Assembly: GCF_001293465.1 (NCBI RefSeq)
Contig: NZ_JSYZ01000004.1
Span: 223,094 to 287,093, forward strand
DNA: 64,000 nt
Direction: 5' to 3'
DNA from: Pseudomonas asplenii
Lineage (GTDB): Bacteria > Pseudomonadota > Gammaproteobacteria > Pseudomonadales > Pseudomonadaceae
Shown: in pieces, positions 1 through 8,186 of the stretch
Layout: every line of letters starts with the position of its first letter
Numbering within the stretch: the first letter of the stretch is position 1
Made by a program: the position numbers and the translations under genes
The notes under the pieces: generated by a model
Seen by the model: the letters and a program-made list of their open reading frames with translations, nothing else
Database searches by the model: none
Told to the model about the DNA's origin: nothing

Positions 1-689
1 TGGTTCATGAAAACGATCTTGTCCGACACCTCGAAGGCGAAACGCATCTCGTGGGTGACCAGCAACATGGTCATGCCCTCCTCGGCCAACCCCTTGATCA
101 CCGCCAGCACTTCGCCGACCAGTTCCGGGTCCAGCGCCGAGGTCACTTCATCGAACAGCATCAGGCTCGGGTTCATGGCGATGGCCCGGGCGATCGCCAC
201 CCGCTGCTGCTGGCCGCCGGACAGTTGCCCCGGATAGTGATCGCGGCGCTGCAGCAGGCCGACCCGCTCCAGCCATTTCTCCGCCAGGGCCACCGCCTGG
301 TCCCGGGGCAGCTTCTTGACCTTGAGCAGGCCCAGGGTGACGTTCTGCAACGCGGTCAGGTGCGGGAACAGGTTGAACTGCTGGAACGCCATCCCGGTCA
401 TGGCCCGGTGCTGGGCGATCACCTTCTCCGGATGACGGACGCGCTTGCCATCGACCTCGCTGTAGCCGATCGACTCGCCATCGAGGGTGATCTGCCCGCC
501 CTGGAACTCTTCCAGCAGGTTCACGCAGCGCAGCAGCGTGGTCTTGCCCGATCCGCTGGAGCCGATCAGCGTGACCACGTTGCCGCGGTGCATGTCCAGG
601 TCGACACCCTTGAGCACTTCGAGCTGACCGTATTGCTTGTGCAGCCCGCGAATGCTGAGCAGTGCTTGCTTGTCGTTTGTCGCAATCAT
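1..689 (-). CDS. Polar amino-acid ABC transporter ATP-binding protein (3' end outside window)
   Basis: ATPase that energises the two permeases encoded just upstream; it acts on the cytoplasmic face of the inner membrane. Translation from the ATG at 689 gives Walker [13 protein letters not shown] (about residues 39-50), a Q-loop region (AFQQFNLF), the signature [14 protein letters not shown], Walker B LMLFDE and the switch-histidine region [10 protein letters not shown]. About 229 of the roughly 250 residues usual for the GlnQ/HisP family are present; the reading frame runs off the left edge. The start overlaps the stop of the preceding permease by 4 bp (ATGA), which suggests translational coupling. 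The substrate is probably a polar amino acid, but it cannot be told from the sequence. Confidence 0.93.
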   Translation of the reverse strand, partial: MIATNDKQALLSIRGLHKQYGQLEVLKGVDLDMHRGNVVTLIGSSGSGKTTLLRCVNLLEEFQGGQITLDGESIGYSEVDGKRVRHPEKVIAQHRAMTGMAFQQFNLFPHLTALQNVTLGLLKVKKLPRDQAVALAEKWLERVGLLQRRDHYPGQLSGGQQQRVAIARAIAMNPSLMLFDEVTSALDPELVGEVLAVIKGLAEEGMTMLLVTHEMRFAFEVSDKIVFMN

Positions 690-1348
690 GGCAACGCCAC
701 CCGCTTTTCAATATGCCGACCGAGCAGTTCGATGGCGTAGTTGATGATGAAGAACAAGAACCCGGCGAACAGGTAGAACTCCAGGGTCATGAAGGTCCGG
801 GCGATCACCTGCTGGGTGCTGAGCAACAGCTCGGCAACGCCGATCACCGACAACAGGGTCGAGGCCTTGACGATCTCGGTGGACGAGTTGACCCAGGTCG
901 GCAGGATCTGCCGCAGGGCCTGGGGCAACAGCACGTATCCGAGCGCCTGGAAGAAGGTCAGGCCGATGGCCTGGCTGGCTTCCATCTGCCCGCGGGGAAT
1001 GGCCTGCAGCGAACCGCGGACGATTTCCGCGACATGGGAGCCGCAGAACAGCGTCAGGCCCAGGGCACCGGCCTGGAACGCACTGATCTGCCAGCCCAGG
1101 GCCGGGGCCATGTAGAAGCAGGCCAGCACCAGGACGAACACCGGCGTACCGCGGATCAGGTCGACGTACAGGCGAAATGGCAGGCGCATCCAGACATTGC
1201 CGTAGGTCAGCACCAGGCCGGCGACGATGCCGATCAGCGTGCCGCAGACAATCGCCAGGGCCGAACACTGCACGCTGGTCAGGAAGCCCTGCCACAACGG
1301 CTCGCGGGCGATCCACAACTCATGCAGCCAATGGGGGGATTCGTACAT
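686..1348 (-). CDS. Amino-acid ABC transporter permease (HisMQ/GlnP family)
   Basis: Inner-membrane permease of 220 residues, usual for the family, with about five hydrophobic segments. The EAA-type cytoplasmic loop is visible as [22 protein letters not shown], followed by [22 protein letters not shown], typical of polar amino-acid permeases. It follows the other permease after 9 bp and overlaps the ATPase start by 4 bp, so the four genes form one operon. It probably forms a heterodimer with the product of 1358-2020. Confidence 0.93.
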   Translation of the reverse strand: MYESPHWLHELWIAREPLWQGFLTSVQCSALAIVCGTLIGIVAGLVLTYGNVWMRLPFRLYVDLIRGTPVFVLVLACFYMAPALGWQISAFQAGALGLTLFCGSHVAEIVRGSLQAIPRGQMEASQAIGLTFFQALGYVLLPQALRQILPTWVNSSTEIVKASTLLSVIGVAELLLSTQQVIARTFMTLEFYLFAGFLFFIINYAIELLGRHIEKRVALP

Positions 1349-1357
1349 GACAGGCTC

Positions 1358-2020
1358 CTAGCGGCGGATCGCCAGACGCTGTTCGAGCTGACGCAGCATC
1401 AGGGCAATGAGGTAACAGGCGGCCACGTAGAGCGCGGTGGTGACCAGCCAGGTCTCGATCACCCGGTAGCTCTCCACGTTGATCTTGCGGGCGTAATAGG
1501 TCAGCTCCGGCACGGCGATGGCCGCCGCCAGGGAGGTGTCCTTGAACAGCGAGATGAAGTTGTTGGACAACGCCGGCAGCACGTTGCGCAGCATCACCGG
1601 CACCGTAATGTAGGCACGCACCTGCCATTCGCCCAGGCCGATCGCCAGCCCGGCCTCGCGCTGGCCCTTGGGGATGCTCAGCAGCCCGGCGCGGAACACC
1701 TCGGTCAGGTAGGCGCCGGCATACAGCGACAGGGTGATGATGAACGAAGGGATCTTGTCCAGCCGGATGCCCAGGCTCGGCATGGCGAAGTAGATCAACA
1801 GGATCAGCACCAGGATCGGCGTATTACGGATCACCGTGACGTACACCGAGGCCAGCGTGCGCAAGGTGCGGTGCTGGCTGAGCAGGGCGAACGCCATCAT
1901 CAGGCCGATCGCGCAGCCGATGGCGATCGACACCAGTGCCAGCTCCAGGCCCAGGCCGAGCCCCGCCAGCAAGCTGGGGAAGTCGCGCCACACGGCAGCA
2001 AAATTCAACTGATAGTTCAT
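1358..2020 (-). CDS. Amino-acid ABC transporter permease (HisMQ/GlnP family)
   Basis: Second inner-membrane permease of 220 residues. It begins with a short hydrophilic stretch and an LLAGLGLGLELALVSIAIG segment and carries the coupling loop EAGLAIGLGEWQVRAYITVP, then NNFISLFKDTSLAAAIAVPEL. Two unequal permease genes beside one ATPase and one binding protein is the usual arrangement of HAAT-type importers. It lies 53 bp after the binding-protein gene. Confidence 0.93.
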   Translation of the reverse strand: MNYQLNFAAVWRDFPSLLAGLGLGLELALVSIAIGCAIGLMMAFALLSQHRTLRTLASVYVTVIRNTPILVLILLIYFAMPSLGIRLDKIPSFIITLSLYAGAYLTEVFRAGLLSIPKGQREAGLAIGLGEWQVRAYITVPVMLRNVLPALSNNFISLFKDTSLAAAIAVPELTYYARKINVESYRVIETWLVTTALYVAACYLIALMLRQLEQRLAIRR

Positions 2021-2073
2021 GGTTCACAGTACCTTCGACAGGGCACCGCGCGCGGCGCCCTGCTCTGGAGAGA

Positions 2074-2922
2074 TCACTTGAATTCGACGGGGAAACCGAT
2101 TTCCGGAGTGGGCAGGTCGACACCGAACCACTTCTTGAAGGAGGCGGCGTAGGTCGGGAACTCGACCCCGGTCATCGACTCGTGCAGGGCGGTGTTGACG
2201 AAGTTCAGCCAGTCCTGGTCGCCGCGCTTGACCGCACAGGCATAGGTCTGCGGGCTCCAGGCGTAGGCCGGGCTGCGGTAGCGGCCGGGGTTCTGCACCA
2301 TCAGGTATTTGACCGAGGACTGGTCGGTGGCGGCGGCGTCGGCGCGACCGGAGTTCACGGCCTGGTACATCAGGTCGACGCTGTCGTACTGGTCGACCTT
2401 GGCCTGGGGCAGCGCCTGGTGCACCAGCTCCTCGGCGTAGACGTTCTGCAGCACGGCCACGGTGACCTTGTCGCCGGCAGCCTTGAGATCGTCGATCTCC
2501 TTGTACTTGCTGTTGTTCGGCAGCAGCAGGCCGACCCCTTCGCGGTAATACGGCAGGGTGAACGCCACCTGCTGGGCACGACTGGCGGTGACGGTGATGA
2601 ACTGGCAACTGATGTCGACCTTGTCGGTCAGCAGGTTGGGAATCCGCGCATCCGACGACTGCACCACGTATTCGACTTTGCTCGGATCATTGAACAGGCC
2701 CTTGGCGATCATGGCGCCGATGTCGATATCGAAGCCCTGCAACTTGCCGTCCGCCCCCTGGAAGTGCCAGGGCGCGTTGGTGCTACCGGTGCCGACGATC
2801 AGGTGACCGCGCTTGAGCACGCTGTCGAGCTTGCTGTCGGCGGCCTGGGCCGTCCCTACCGCAGCCGCCGTAGCGGCCAGAATGAAAGCACAGGCTTTGA
2901 ACAAGGAAGGTACGCGTTGCAT
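2074..2922 (-). CDS. Periplasmic amino-acid-binding protein of the ABC importer
   Basis: Substrate-binding protein of 282 residues (SBP_bac_3 type), first gene of the operon. The start at 2922 is chosen because a GGAG sits 8 bases before it and it gives a clean signal peptide (hydrophobic core, cleavage after AQA near residue 28). An upstream in-frame start at 3102 would add 60 unlikely residues before the signal. The mature part shows the family pattern LKRGHLIVGTG, GFDIDIGAMIAKGLF, DISCQFITVTASRAQQVAFTLPYY and a later GRADAAATDQSSVKYLM. The ligand is unknown. Confidence 0.93.
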   Translation of the reverse strand: MQRVPSLFKACAFILAATAAAVGTAQAADSKLDSVLKRGHLIVGTGSTNAPWHFQGADGKLQGFDIDIGAMIAKGLFNDPSKVEYVVQSSDARIPNLLTDKVDISCQFITVTASRAQQVAFTLPYYREGVGLLLPNNSKYKEIDDLKAAGDKVTVAVLQNVYAEELVHQALPQAKVDQYDSVDLMYQAVNSGRADAAATDQSSVKYLMVQNPGRYRSPAYAWSPQTYACAVKRGDQDWLNFVNTALHESMTGVEFPTYAASFKKWFGVDLPTPEIGFPVEFK

Positions 2923-2946
2923 GACGTTGCACTCCGATGATGTGTA

Positions 2947-2962
2947 TTCCGCTATAGCGGAA
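2947..2962. promoter_or_regulatory. Perfect 16-bp palindrome, probable operator
   Basis: TTCCGCTATAGCGGAA is a perfect inverted repeat 25 bases upstream of the binding-protein start, a good place for a repressor or activator of the amino-acid uptake operon. A very similar sequence occurs at 60003-60021 upstream of a LysR gene. The cognate regulator is not identifiable here. Confidence 0.55.
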
Positions 2963-3167
2963 CTTGGTATGTAACAACGGAATAGACAGCAGAAAGTGTG
3001 CCACAGGAAATCGCGGTCGTTAACCGGCTCGGTAAAGTTCAGGAAAATCAGAGAGATAGGTTTTTCTGCAGGAAACCGGTTACACAAGGTGCGCGTGGGC
3101 AAATGCTACGGAAGGCAACGATGGTGGGTGCCAAGGCCCCAAGGCGGTGCAGGAGCGAAGATCAGGC

Positions 3168-3262
3168 GCTTCGCGGACAAGCCCTGCTCCCATCGTTTTT
3201 TGCCGCATGCAAATCTTGTGTACGACATCACCCTGTAGGAGCAGGGCTTGCCCGCGAATGGG
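3168..3262. repeat. REPIN-like inverted pair of REP sequences
   Basis: Left arm GCTTCGCGGACAAGCCCTGC (3168 onward) and right arm GCAGGGCTTGCCCGCGAA (3241 onward) are inverted, imperfect copies about 50 bp apart. The same core recurs at 4622-4721 and 35698-35771. This is the classic Pseudomonas REP doublet in intergenic DNA. Confidence 0.8.
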
Positions 3263-3371
3263 CCGCCAGGAGCAGCACGAAATCCGGACCAGCGCAGCGG
3301 CTTCTGCTTTGCGGCACCCAAGCAAACAGCTAGTATCCCGCCCTCTCTTCCCACCGCCCTTGCGGGCCTAC

Positions 3372-3833
3372 ATGGATGTCGCGATGCGTTCCCTGCTTCT
3401 GCTCTGTTTAGTTACCCTGATCACCGGCTGCAGCATCAGGCAGCAGGTCACCCCAGTCGATTTCGCCGCCAACCCCGCCGCACGGATCTGCGTGATCCCG
3501 GCTGATGGCGTGCGTGAGTCGTTTACCGAAGCCTATGGCAATGCCCTGAAGGGCAAGGGTTTCACCGTAGCAGTGCTGCCCAGTGCGAGTAACCCGCAGG
3601 ATTGCCCGCTGAGTAGCACCCTGCTGGGGCGCTGGAGCTGGGACATGGCGCTGTATCTGTCGGAAGTGGATATCAGGGTCTACCAGTTCGGCCGGGAAGT
3701 CGGCTCGGCAACCTATAACTCAAGAAGCGGCTCATTGCGCATGGACAAGTTCATCAACGCCGAAAGCAAGATCAAGGAACTGACCGACCAGTTGTTCCCG
3801 ATCGGCGTGCGCCCCCTGAGCGCCCATCGCTGA
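3372..3833 (+). CDS. Small outer-membrane-type lipoprotein of unknown function
   Basis: Protein of 153 residues with a lipoprotein signal peptide: LLLLCLVTLITGC gives a lipobox with the acylated Cys near residue 20. The mature part is about 130 residues and contains RWSWDMALYLSEVDIRVYQFG, resembling the Sbal_3080-type lipoprotein family from memory, which has no assigned function. The ATG at 3372 (or 3384, four codons on) is preferred over an in-frame start at 3147, because the upstream part is translated REP sequence. Monocistronic between REP-rich spacers. Confidence 0.75.
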   Translation: MDVAMRSLLLLCLVTLITGCSIRQQVTPVDFAANPAARICVIPADGVRESFTEAYGNALKGKGFTVAVLPSASNPQDCPLSSTLLGRWSWDMALYLSEVDIRVYQFGREVGSATYNSRSGSLRMDKFINAESKIKELTDQLFPIGVRPLSAHR

Positions 3834-3941
3834 GATCGCAACAGCCCAGGCAGGCGCGAGTGCCAGACATCCCCCTGGGGCTCGCGTGCGGGAACGCAAC
3901 GGCACCCTGTTCGAGCTGTCTGGAAAGTGTCGCGGCCGCGC

Positions 3942-4028
3942 TCAGTGCAGCAGCATCACCACCGCCACGGCGAACGTCGCCATCACTGCCGTCATGCCGG
4001 TCATGTACAGTGCAAACCCCTTGGCCAT
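3942..4028 (-). CDS. Candidate 28-residue single-span membrane protein
   Basis: Starting at ATG 4028 (GGGGAT ribosome-site-like sequence 4 bases before it) the frame encodes a short Met-Ala-Lys start followed by one hydrophobic segment rich in Met, Ala and Val, ending Leu-Leu-His. A longer reading from 4139 adds 37 residues with no start signal. Small single-span proteins of this size often assist membrane complexes, but there is no evidence of a partner here. It could be chance coding. Confidence 0.4.
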   Translation of the reverse strand: MAKGFALYMTGMTAVMATFAVAVVMLLH

Positions 4029-4180
4029 GCTGATCCCCCGAAATAGGCTGTAGAAATCACCGTCGTTTTTTTGACCCTTCCAACAAACGGTCAAGGATTC
4101 TAGCAGCGAGTGATGTGTTTTTGACATTAACTTTCGCATGAATACTTTCGCCTCCCGATCGGTGGCGGCTGAACCATTTA

Positions 4181-4194
4181 ATTAGCAGCCTAAT
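4181..4194. promoter_or_regulatory. MarR/SlyA-box-like inverted repeat
   Basis: ATTAG-CAGC-CTAAT is a perfect 5-bp inverted repeat in A/T-rich DNA between the 28-residue ORF and the DUF2790 gene. It resembles the SlyA-type site TTAGCAAGCTAA. The regulator is not in the window. Confidence 0.35.
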
Positions 4195-4288
4195 AAAAAG
4201 CTCCGCACTTAATTCAGCGTTAATCGTGTGCAGGGAAAGTGAAGTCGACCGCGTCAGCGCAGATCTCCCCTGCCGCCTTGCGCGGCAT

Positions 4289-4311
4289 GTCCAATGCCCT
4301 GGCGATTGGAC
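4289..4311 (+). promoter_or_regulatory. Stem-loop in the 5' leader of the DUF2790 gene
   Basis: GTCCAAT, nine bases, ATTGGAC: a 7-bp stem 30 bases before the start codon at 4341. It may be a leader hairpin or an operator. Confidence 0.3.
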
Positions 4312-4340
4312 CCTTGTTCAGCCTGATTCGGAGAAAGATC

Positions 4341-4607
4341 ATGAAGTTTCGTACCTTACTGATGAGCGGTGCCCTGGCCCTGAGCGCCTTCGCCGGCGTG
4401 GCCCAGGCCGACACGGCTGCCACCGCCCAGGCCGTGCCCTATCACTACGGCATGCCCCTGAATATCGACAAGGTCATCTCGATGACCGAACAGCCCACCG
4501 TGGAGTGCAAGGTGGTCAAGGCCGACATGAAGTTCATCGACAAGGCCGGCAAGACCGAGGACGTCAGCTATCGCAAGCTGTCGGATGCCTGCAACTTCAA
4601 CAACTGA
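4341..4607 (+). CDS. DUF2790 family small exported protein
   Basis: Protein of 88 residues with a clear signal peptide (cleavage after AQA near residue 23). The mature part of about 64 residues has the family pattern VPYHYGMPLNIDKVI, CKVV, and SYRKLSDACN with two Cys. DUF2790 proteins are small Pseudomonas periplasmic proteins without an established function. The start at 4341 is fixed by GGAGAAAGATC just before it. Frames starting further upstream run through the leader hairpin. A long REP palindrome follows the stop. Confidence 0.85.
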   Translation: MKFRTLLMSGALALSAFAGVAQADTAATAQAVPYHYGMPLNIDKVISMTEQPTVECKVVKADMKFIDKAGKTEDVSYRKLSDACNFNN

Positions 4608-4621
4608 GGCAGGGTTTCGAA

Positions 4622-4721
4622 GGCCCATTCGCGGGCAAGCCCGGCTCCTACAATTTTGTGTCGTTCACAATCTGGCGTACTCCCTCGAACCGTAGGAGCC
4701 GGGCTTGCCCGCGAATGGGCC
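4622..4721. repeat. REPIN with perfect 30-bp inverted arms
   Basis: The left arm 4622-4651 (starts GGCCCATTCGCGGGC) is the exact reverse complement of 4692-4721, with a 40-bp spacer. It is the best-formed of three REP doublets in the window and lies between convergent genes, where it could also stabilise or end transcripts. Confidence 0.9.
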
Positions 4722-4775
4722 CCAGAGCCCTGCCTACCCTAATGAAATCCCCCGCAAGCAGGCGCTGCCCCAGGC

Positions 4776-5531
4776 TCAGCGGCTGTCGAAAGCCTTGAGC
4801 ATGGCCTTCTGCGTTGCCAGCAGCCGCTCCTTCACCGCCTCCCGAGCCCCTTCCAGGCGCGCCGACGGCGCCACCACGCACAACGCGTAGGCACTTTGCC
4901 CGGCCAACAGCTCGACGCCCATGGCGCTCACCCCCGGCATATGCCCGTCGGCATCGAAAGCCACCCCCGTGCGCCGCACCTCCGCCAGCTCCGCCAGCAG
5001 GTCCGGCCAATGGGTCTTGGTCATGGGCGTCAGGCTCTTGAGCTGCTTGCCCAGCAGTTGTACCACCGCCTCGTCGCTCATCCGCGCCAACAGCACCTTG
5101 CCGCCCGAAGTCGCATGCATGGTCAGGAACGAACTGGCATCCGGCACCACCCGCAACGGCTGGTTCGACACCGCCATCTGCAGAATCAGCAACTCGGCAC
5201 CGCTGGCATGCAGCAGCACCGCGGTTTCACCGGTCTCGCGCGACAGCTGTTCCAGGTAGGGCCTGGCCTTTTGCGTCACATCGATATGGCTGTGGGACGC
5301 CAGGCGCATCAGCGCCGGCCCCAGGCGCACCCCGGCCGGCCCCTGGATTTCCAGTAACTGTTCCTGGGCCAGGGCATCCACCAGCCTCTGGACCGTCGAG
5401 CGCGGCAGATCGATGCGCTTGGCGATCGCCCCCAGGCTCAAGCCCCCCGGTTCGTCCTCCAGGCAGCGCAGAATGGCAGCCGCCCGGCTGATCACCTGGA
5501 TACCCCCACGTTCGGTTTCAGGGACTGACAT
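4776..5531 (-). CDS. IclR-family transcriptional regulator
   Basis: Probable local regulator of the divergent efflux operon. Of its 251 residues, the N-terminal winged helix-turn-helix (ISRAAAILRCLEDEPGGLSLGAIAKRIDLPRSTVQRLVDAL) covers about 13-55 and the C-terminal IclR effector-binding domain about 75-245 (HATSGGKVLLARM, GVAFDADGHMPGVSAMGVEL). ATG 5531 is preferred to 5537 because AAAGGAG lies 8 bases before 5531 but only 2 before 5537. Related regulators such as TtgV sense drugs or aromatic compounds; the ligand here is unknown. Confidence 0.92.
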   Translation of the reverse strand: MSVPETERGGIQVISRAAAILRCLEDEPGGLSLGAIAKRIDLPRSTVQRLVDALAQEQLLEIQGPAGVRLGPALMRLASHSHIDVTQKARPYLEQLSRETGETAVLLHASGAELLILQMAVSNQPLRVVPDASSFLTMHATSGGKVLLARMSDEAVVQLLGKQLKSLTPMTKTHWPDLLAELAEVRRTGVAFDADGHMPGVSAMGVELLAGQSAYALCVVAPSARLEGAREAVKERLLATQKAMLKAFDSR

Positions 5532-5554
5532 CGACATTGCTCCTTTGTACCGCT

Positions 5555-5567
5555 CACTGATACAGTG
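5555..5567. promoter_or_regulatory. Inverted repeat between iclR and efflux operon, probable operator
   Basis: CACTG-ATA-CAGTG is a perfect inverted repeat, and TGTACCG is directly repeated on either side of it (5546 and 5566). It lies in the 96-bp divergent spacer, where an IclR repressor could control both directions. Confidence 0.5.
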
Positions 5568-5627
5568 TACCGAAATATTGTTAGCGGTGACGTTTTCGCG
5601 CAACCGCCTTCCACAGGATTTGCGTGC

Positions 5628-7160
5628 ATGCTGTCCCCACCCCCCGGGCCACCCGTGGCCGTTCCCTTCGACCGGCGGCTGATCATCGGACTGGTCGGCG
5701 TACTGATCGCCGCCCTGACCTCGGGCATCAACGACCGCGTCACCGAACTGGCACTGGCGGATGTGCTGGGGGCGTTCGGCATCGGCCATGACGAAGGCAC
5801 CTGGATCAGCGCATTGTATGCAGCGGCGGAAGTCTCGGCGATGCTGATCGCACCCTGGCTGGCGGTGACCTTCTCGCTGCGGCGCTTCGCCATAGCCATG
5901 ACCCTGGCCTTCGGCCTTTTCGGCGTGCTCTGCCCCCTGGCGCCGAACCTTGAGGCGCTGTTGCTGCTGCGGGTGTTGCAGGGCCTGGCCGGCGGCGCCC
6001 TGCCGCCTTTGCTGATGACCGTGGCCCTGCGTTTCCTGCCCTGGCACTACAAGCTCTACGGTTTGTCGGCCTATGCGCTCACCGCCACCTTCGGCCCGAA
6101 CATTTCCCTGCCCCTGGCCGCCACCTGGACCGAAAACCTCGACTGGCGCCTGGTGTTCTGGCAGATCGCACCCTGCTGCCTGCTCGCCACCGCCTTCATC
6201 GCCTACGGCATCCCGCAGGACCCGCTGCGCCTGGAGCGTTTCAGGCAGGCCGACTGGCGCGGCGCGCTGCTCGGTTGCGGCGGCCTGGCCATGCTGGTGA
6301 TCGGCCTGCTGCAGGGCGAACGCCTGGACTGGTTCGCCTCGCCGCTGATCGGCCTGCTGCTGGGTGGCGCGGCCCTCTGCCTGCCGCTGTTCCTGCTCAA
6401 CGAGTGGTTCCACCCGCTGCCGCTGTTCAAGGTGCAACTGCTGGAACGGCGCAACTTCGCCTATGGCATCGCCACCCTGGCGCTGTTCGTCATGGTCTCG
6501 ATGACCGGCGTCGCCCTGCCCGCCAACTACCTGGCCCATATCCAGGGCTACCGCGCCGAGCAAAGCATGCCGCTGGCCCTGCTGATCGCCCTGCCGCAAC
6601 TGCTGCTGGCGCCCCTGGTCGCCACGGTGATCAACCGCAACTGGGTCGACTCGCGCTACGTGATCGCCTGCGGCCTGCTGCTGATGACCCTGGCCTGCCT
6701 CGGTGGCTCGCAGTTGACCAGCGCCTGGGTCCGCGAAGATTTCTACCCGCTGCAACTGCTGCAGACCCTCGGCCAGCCGATGATCGTCGTACCGCTGCTG
6801 ATGGTCGCCACCGGCGTGATCCAGCCCATCGAGGGCCCCTTCGCCTCGGCCATGGTCAATTCGCTGCGTGGCCTGTCCTCGGTGATCGGCGCGGTCCTGC
6901 TGGAGAATTTCATCACCACCCGCCAGCACCTGCATTCCAACACCCTGGTTGACCAATGGGCCGCCAACCAGCAGGCCCTGATTCCGCTGCTCGATGAACA
7001 GCCGCTGGCCGGCATGGCCGCGCGCCTGCGCGAACAGGCCTTCGTATTGAGTTTCAGCGATGCCTTCCTGGCCATGATCGGGCTGATCGCGATCCTGACG
7101 ATTCTCCTGTTGACCCTGCCGACCCGCCCTTTCCCTCCCCAAGCGCCGAAAATGCCATGA
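5628..7160 (+). CDS. DHA2-type MFS multidrug exporter (EmrB-like)
   Basis: Inner-membrane proton-driven exporter of 510 residues with about 14 hydrophobic segments. Features of the family include ALYAAAEVSAMLIAPWLA, RVLQGLAGGALPPLLMT (motif C region) and a final region with large polar loop TTRQHLHSNTLVD. It is the inner-membrane part of a tripartite pump with the adaptor and outer-membrane channel encoded next. ATG 5628 has an AGGA 9 bases before it; an earlier in-frame start at 5565 lies inside the operator. The stop overlaps the adaptor start by 4 bp. Confidence 0.9.
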   Translation: MLSPPPGPPVAVPFDRRLIIGLVGVLIAALTSGINDRVTELALADVLGAFGIGHDEGTWISALYAAAEVSAMLIAPWLAVTFSLRRFAIAMTLAFGLFGVLCPLAPNLEALLLLRVLQGLAGGALPPLLMTVALRFLPWHYKLYGLSAYALTATFGPNISLPLAATWTENLDWRLVFWQIAPCCLLATAFIAYGIPQDPLRLERFRQADWRGALLGCGGLAMLVIGLLQGERLDWFASPLIGLLLGGAALCLPLFLLNEWFHPLPLFKVQLLERRNFAYGIATLALFVMVSMTGVALPANYLAHIQGYRAEQSMPLALLIALPQLLLAPLVATVINRNWVDSRYVIACGLLLMTLACLGGSQLTSAWVREDFYPLQLLQTLGQPMIVVPLLMVATGVIQPIEGPFASAMVNSLRGLSSVIGAVLLENFITTRQHLHSNTLVDQWAANQQALIPLLDEQPLAGMAARLREQAFVLSFSDAFLAMIGLIAILTILLLTLPTRPFPPQAPKMP

Positions 7161-8185
7161 AACCGAAACTCTCTCTCAGCCTGGTCGGGAGTGCCGTACT
7201 CCTGATCGTCGCTTACAGCGGCTATCACCTGCTGCGCAACGACGGCACGCAGAGCACCGACGACGCCCGCATCACCGCCGATTCGGTACTGATTGCCCCG
7301 CAGATCGCCGGCGTGGTGAGCAAGGTCGCGGTGGCCGACAATGAACCGGTCAAGGCCGGCCAACTGCTGCTGGAAATCGATGCCCGCGACTATCAGGCCG
7401 CGCAGGCGGCTGCCATCGCCGCGGTCAACGCGGCCCAGGCCCAGGTGAAGGACCTTGCGGCGGAGCTCGAACGCCAGGCGACGCTGATCACCCAGGCCGA
7501 CGCCACCCTGCGCTCGACGGCGGCCTCACTGAAATTCGCCCAGGCCAATGCCCAGCGCTATCGCAACCTGTCCAGTTCCGGTGCCGGCACCCGCGAAGAA
7601 CAGCAGAAAGCCGATGCCGAACTGGCCCGCTGGCAGGCCGTGCACGACCACGACGCGGCGGCCAGGCTGGAACAGCAGAAGAACCGGGAAGTGCTCAAGG
7701 CCCGCCTGGAGATGGCCCACGCAGCAGTGGAACAGGCCCGCGCCACGCTGCTCAAGGCCGATCTGGAGGTGTCCTATACCCGGATCGTCGCGCCCCACGA
7801 TGGCGTGGTCGGCCAACGCAGCGTCCGCGTCGGCGCCTATGTCGCGCCGGGCAAGGCAGTCATGGCCGTGGTCCCGGTCAGCGATGCCTACGTCGTCGCC
7901 AACTTCCGCGAGACCCAACTGGCCCACATGCAGCCGAACCAGGCCGTCGACATCAGCATCGACAGCTTCCCCGACCGCACCTACAACGGCCATGTCGACA
8001 GTCTCGCGCCCGCCACCGGCCTGAGCTTCTCCGCGATTGCCCCGGACAACGCCACCGGCAACTTCACCAAGGTGGTACAACGGATTCCGGTGAAAATCGT
8101 CTTCGACCATGACCAGCCCGGCCTGAACGACCTGCGGGTCGGCATGTCGGTGATTGCCCGGGTCATCACCCTGGAGAATCGATAG
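7157..8185 (+). CDS. HlyD/EmrA-type periplasmic adaptor of efflux pump
   Basis: Protein of 342 residues: a single N-terminal membrane segment (about 7-26), then STDDARITADSVLIAPQIAGVVSKVAVADNEPVKAGQLL (biotinyl-lipoyl half), an alpha-helical hairpin of about 90 residues, the second half DLEVSYTRIVAPHDGVVGQRSVRVGAYV and a beta-barrel end. It bridges the MFS pump and the outer-membrane channel. The ATGA overlap with the pump gene suggests coupled translation. Confidence 0.92.
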   Translation: MKPKLSLSLVGSAVLLIVAYSGYHLLRNDGTQSTDDARITADSVLIAPQIAGVVSKVAVADNEPVKAGQLLLEIDARDYQAAQAAAIAAVNAAQAQVKDLAAELERQATLITQADATLRSTAASLKFAQANAQRYRNLSSSGAGTREEQQKADAELARWQAVHDHDAAARLEQQKNREVLKARLEMAHAAVEQARATLLKADLEVSYTRIVAPHDGVVGQRSVRVGAYVAPGKAVMAVVPVSDAYVVANFRETQLAHMQPNQAVDISIDSFPDRTYNGHVDSLAPATGLSFSAIAPDNATGNFTKVVQRIPVKIVFDHDQPGLNDLRVGMSVIARVITLENR

Positions 8186-8186
8186 G

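Larger units (their letters stand above)
2923..3371. other. 449-bp intergenic region with operator and REP pair
   Basis: This stretch has no convincing gene. It holds the leader and operator of the amino-acid uptake operon (left part) and an inverted pair of REP-type sequences (3168-3262). The short reading frames in it have no start signals and cross the repeats. Confidence 0.6.
4029..4340. other. 312-bp spacer between divergent small genes, with two inverted repeats
   Basis: There is no further gene in this spacer. It contains a SlyA/MarR-box-like inverted repeat (4181-4194) in an A/T-rich patch and a stem-loop in the leader of the DUF2790 gene (4289-4311). Confidence 0.5.

Noticed and set aside
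662..2152. 496-residue open frame on the plus strand across the amino-acid permease genes
   Set aside because: Low-complexity Gln/His/Gly-rich translation opposite two clear permease genes.
5532..7142. Extension of the IclR frame to 788 residues on the minus strand
   Set aside because: The extra part is antisense to the MFS exporter gene and reads as Gln/Gly/Arg-rich noise; the true start has a strong ribosome site at 5531.
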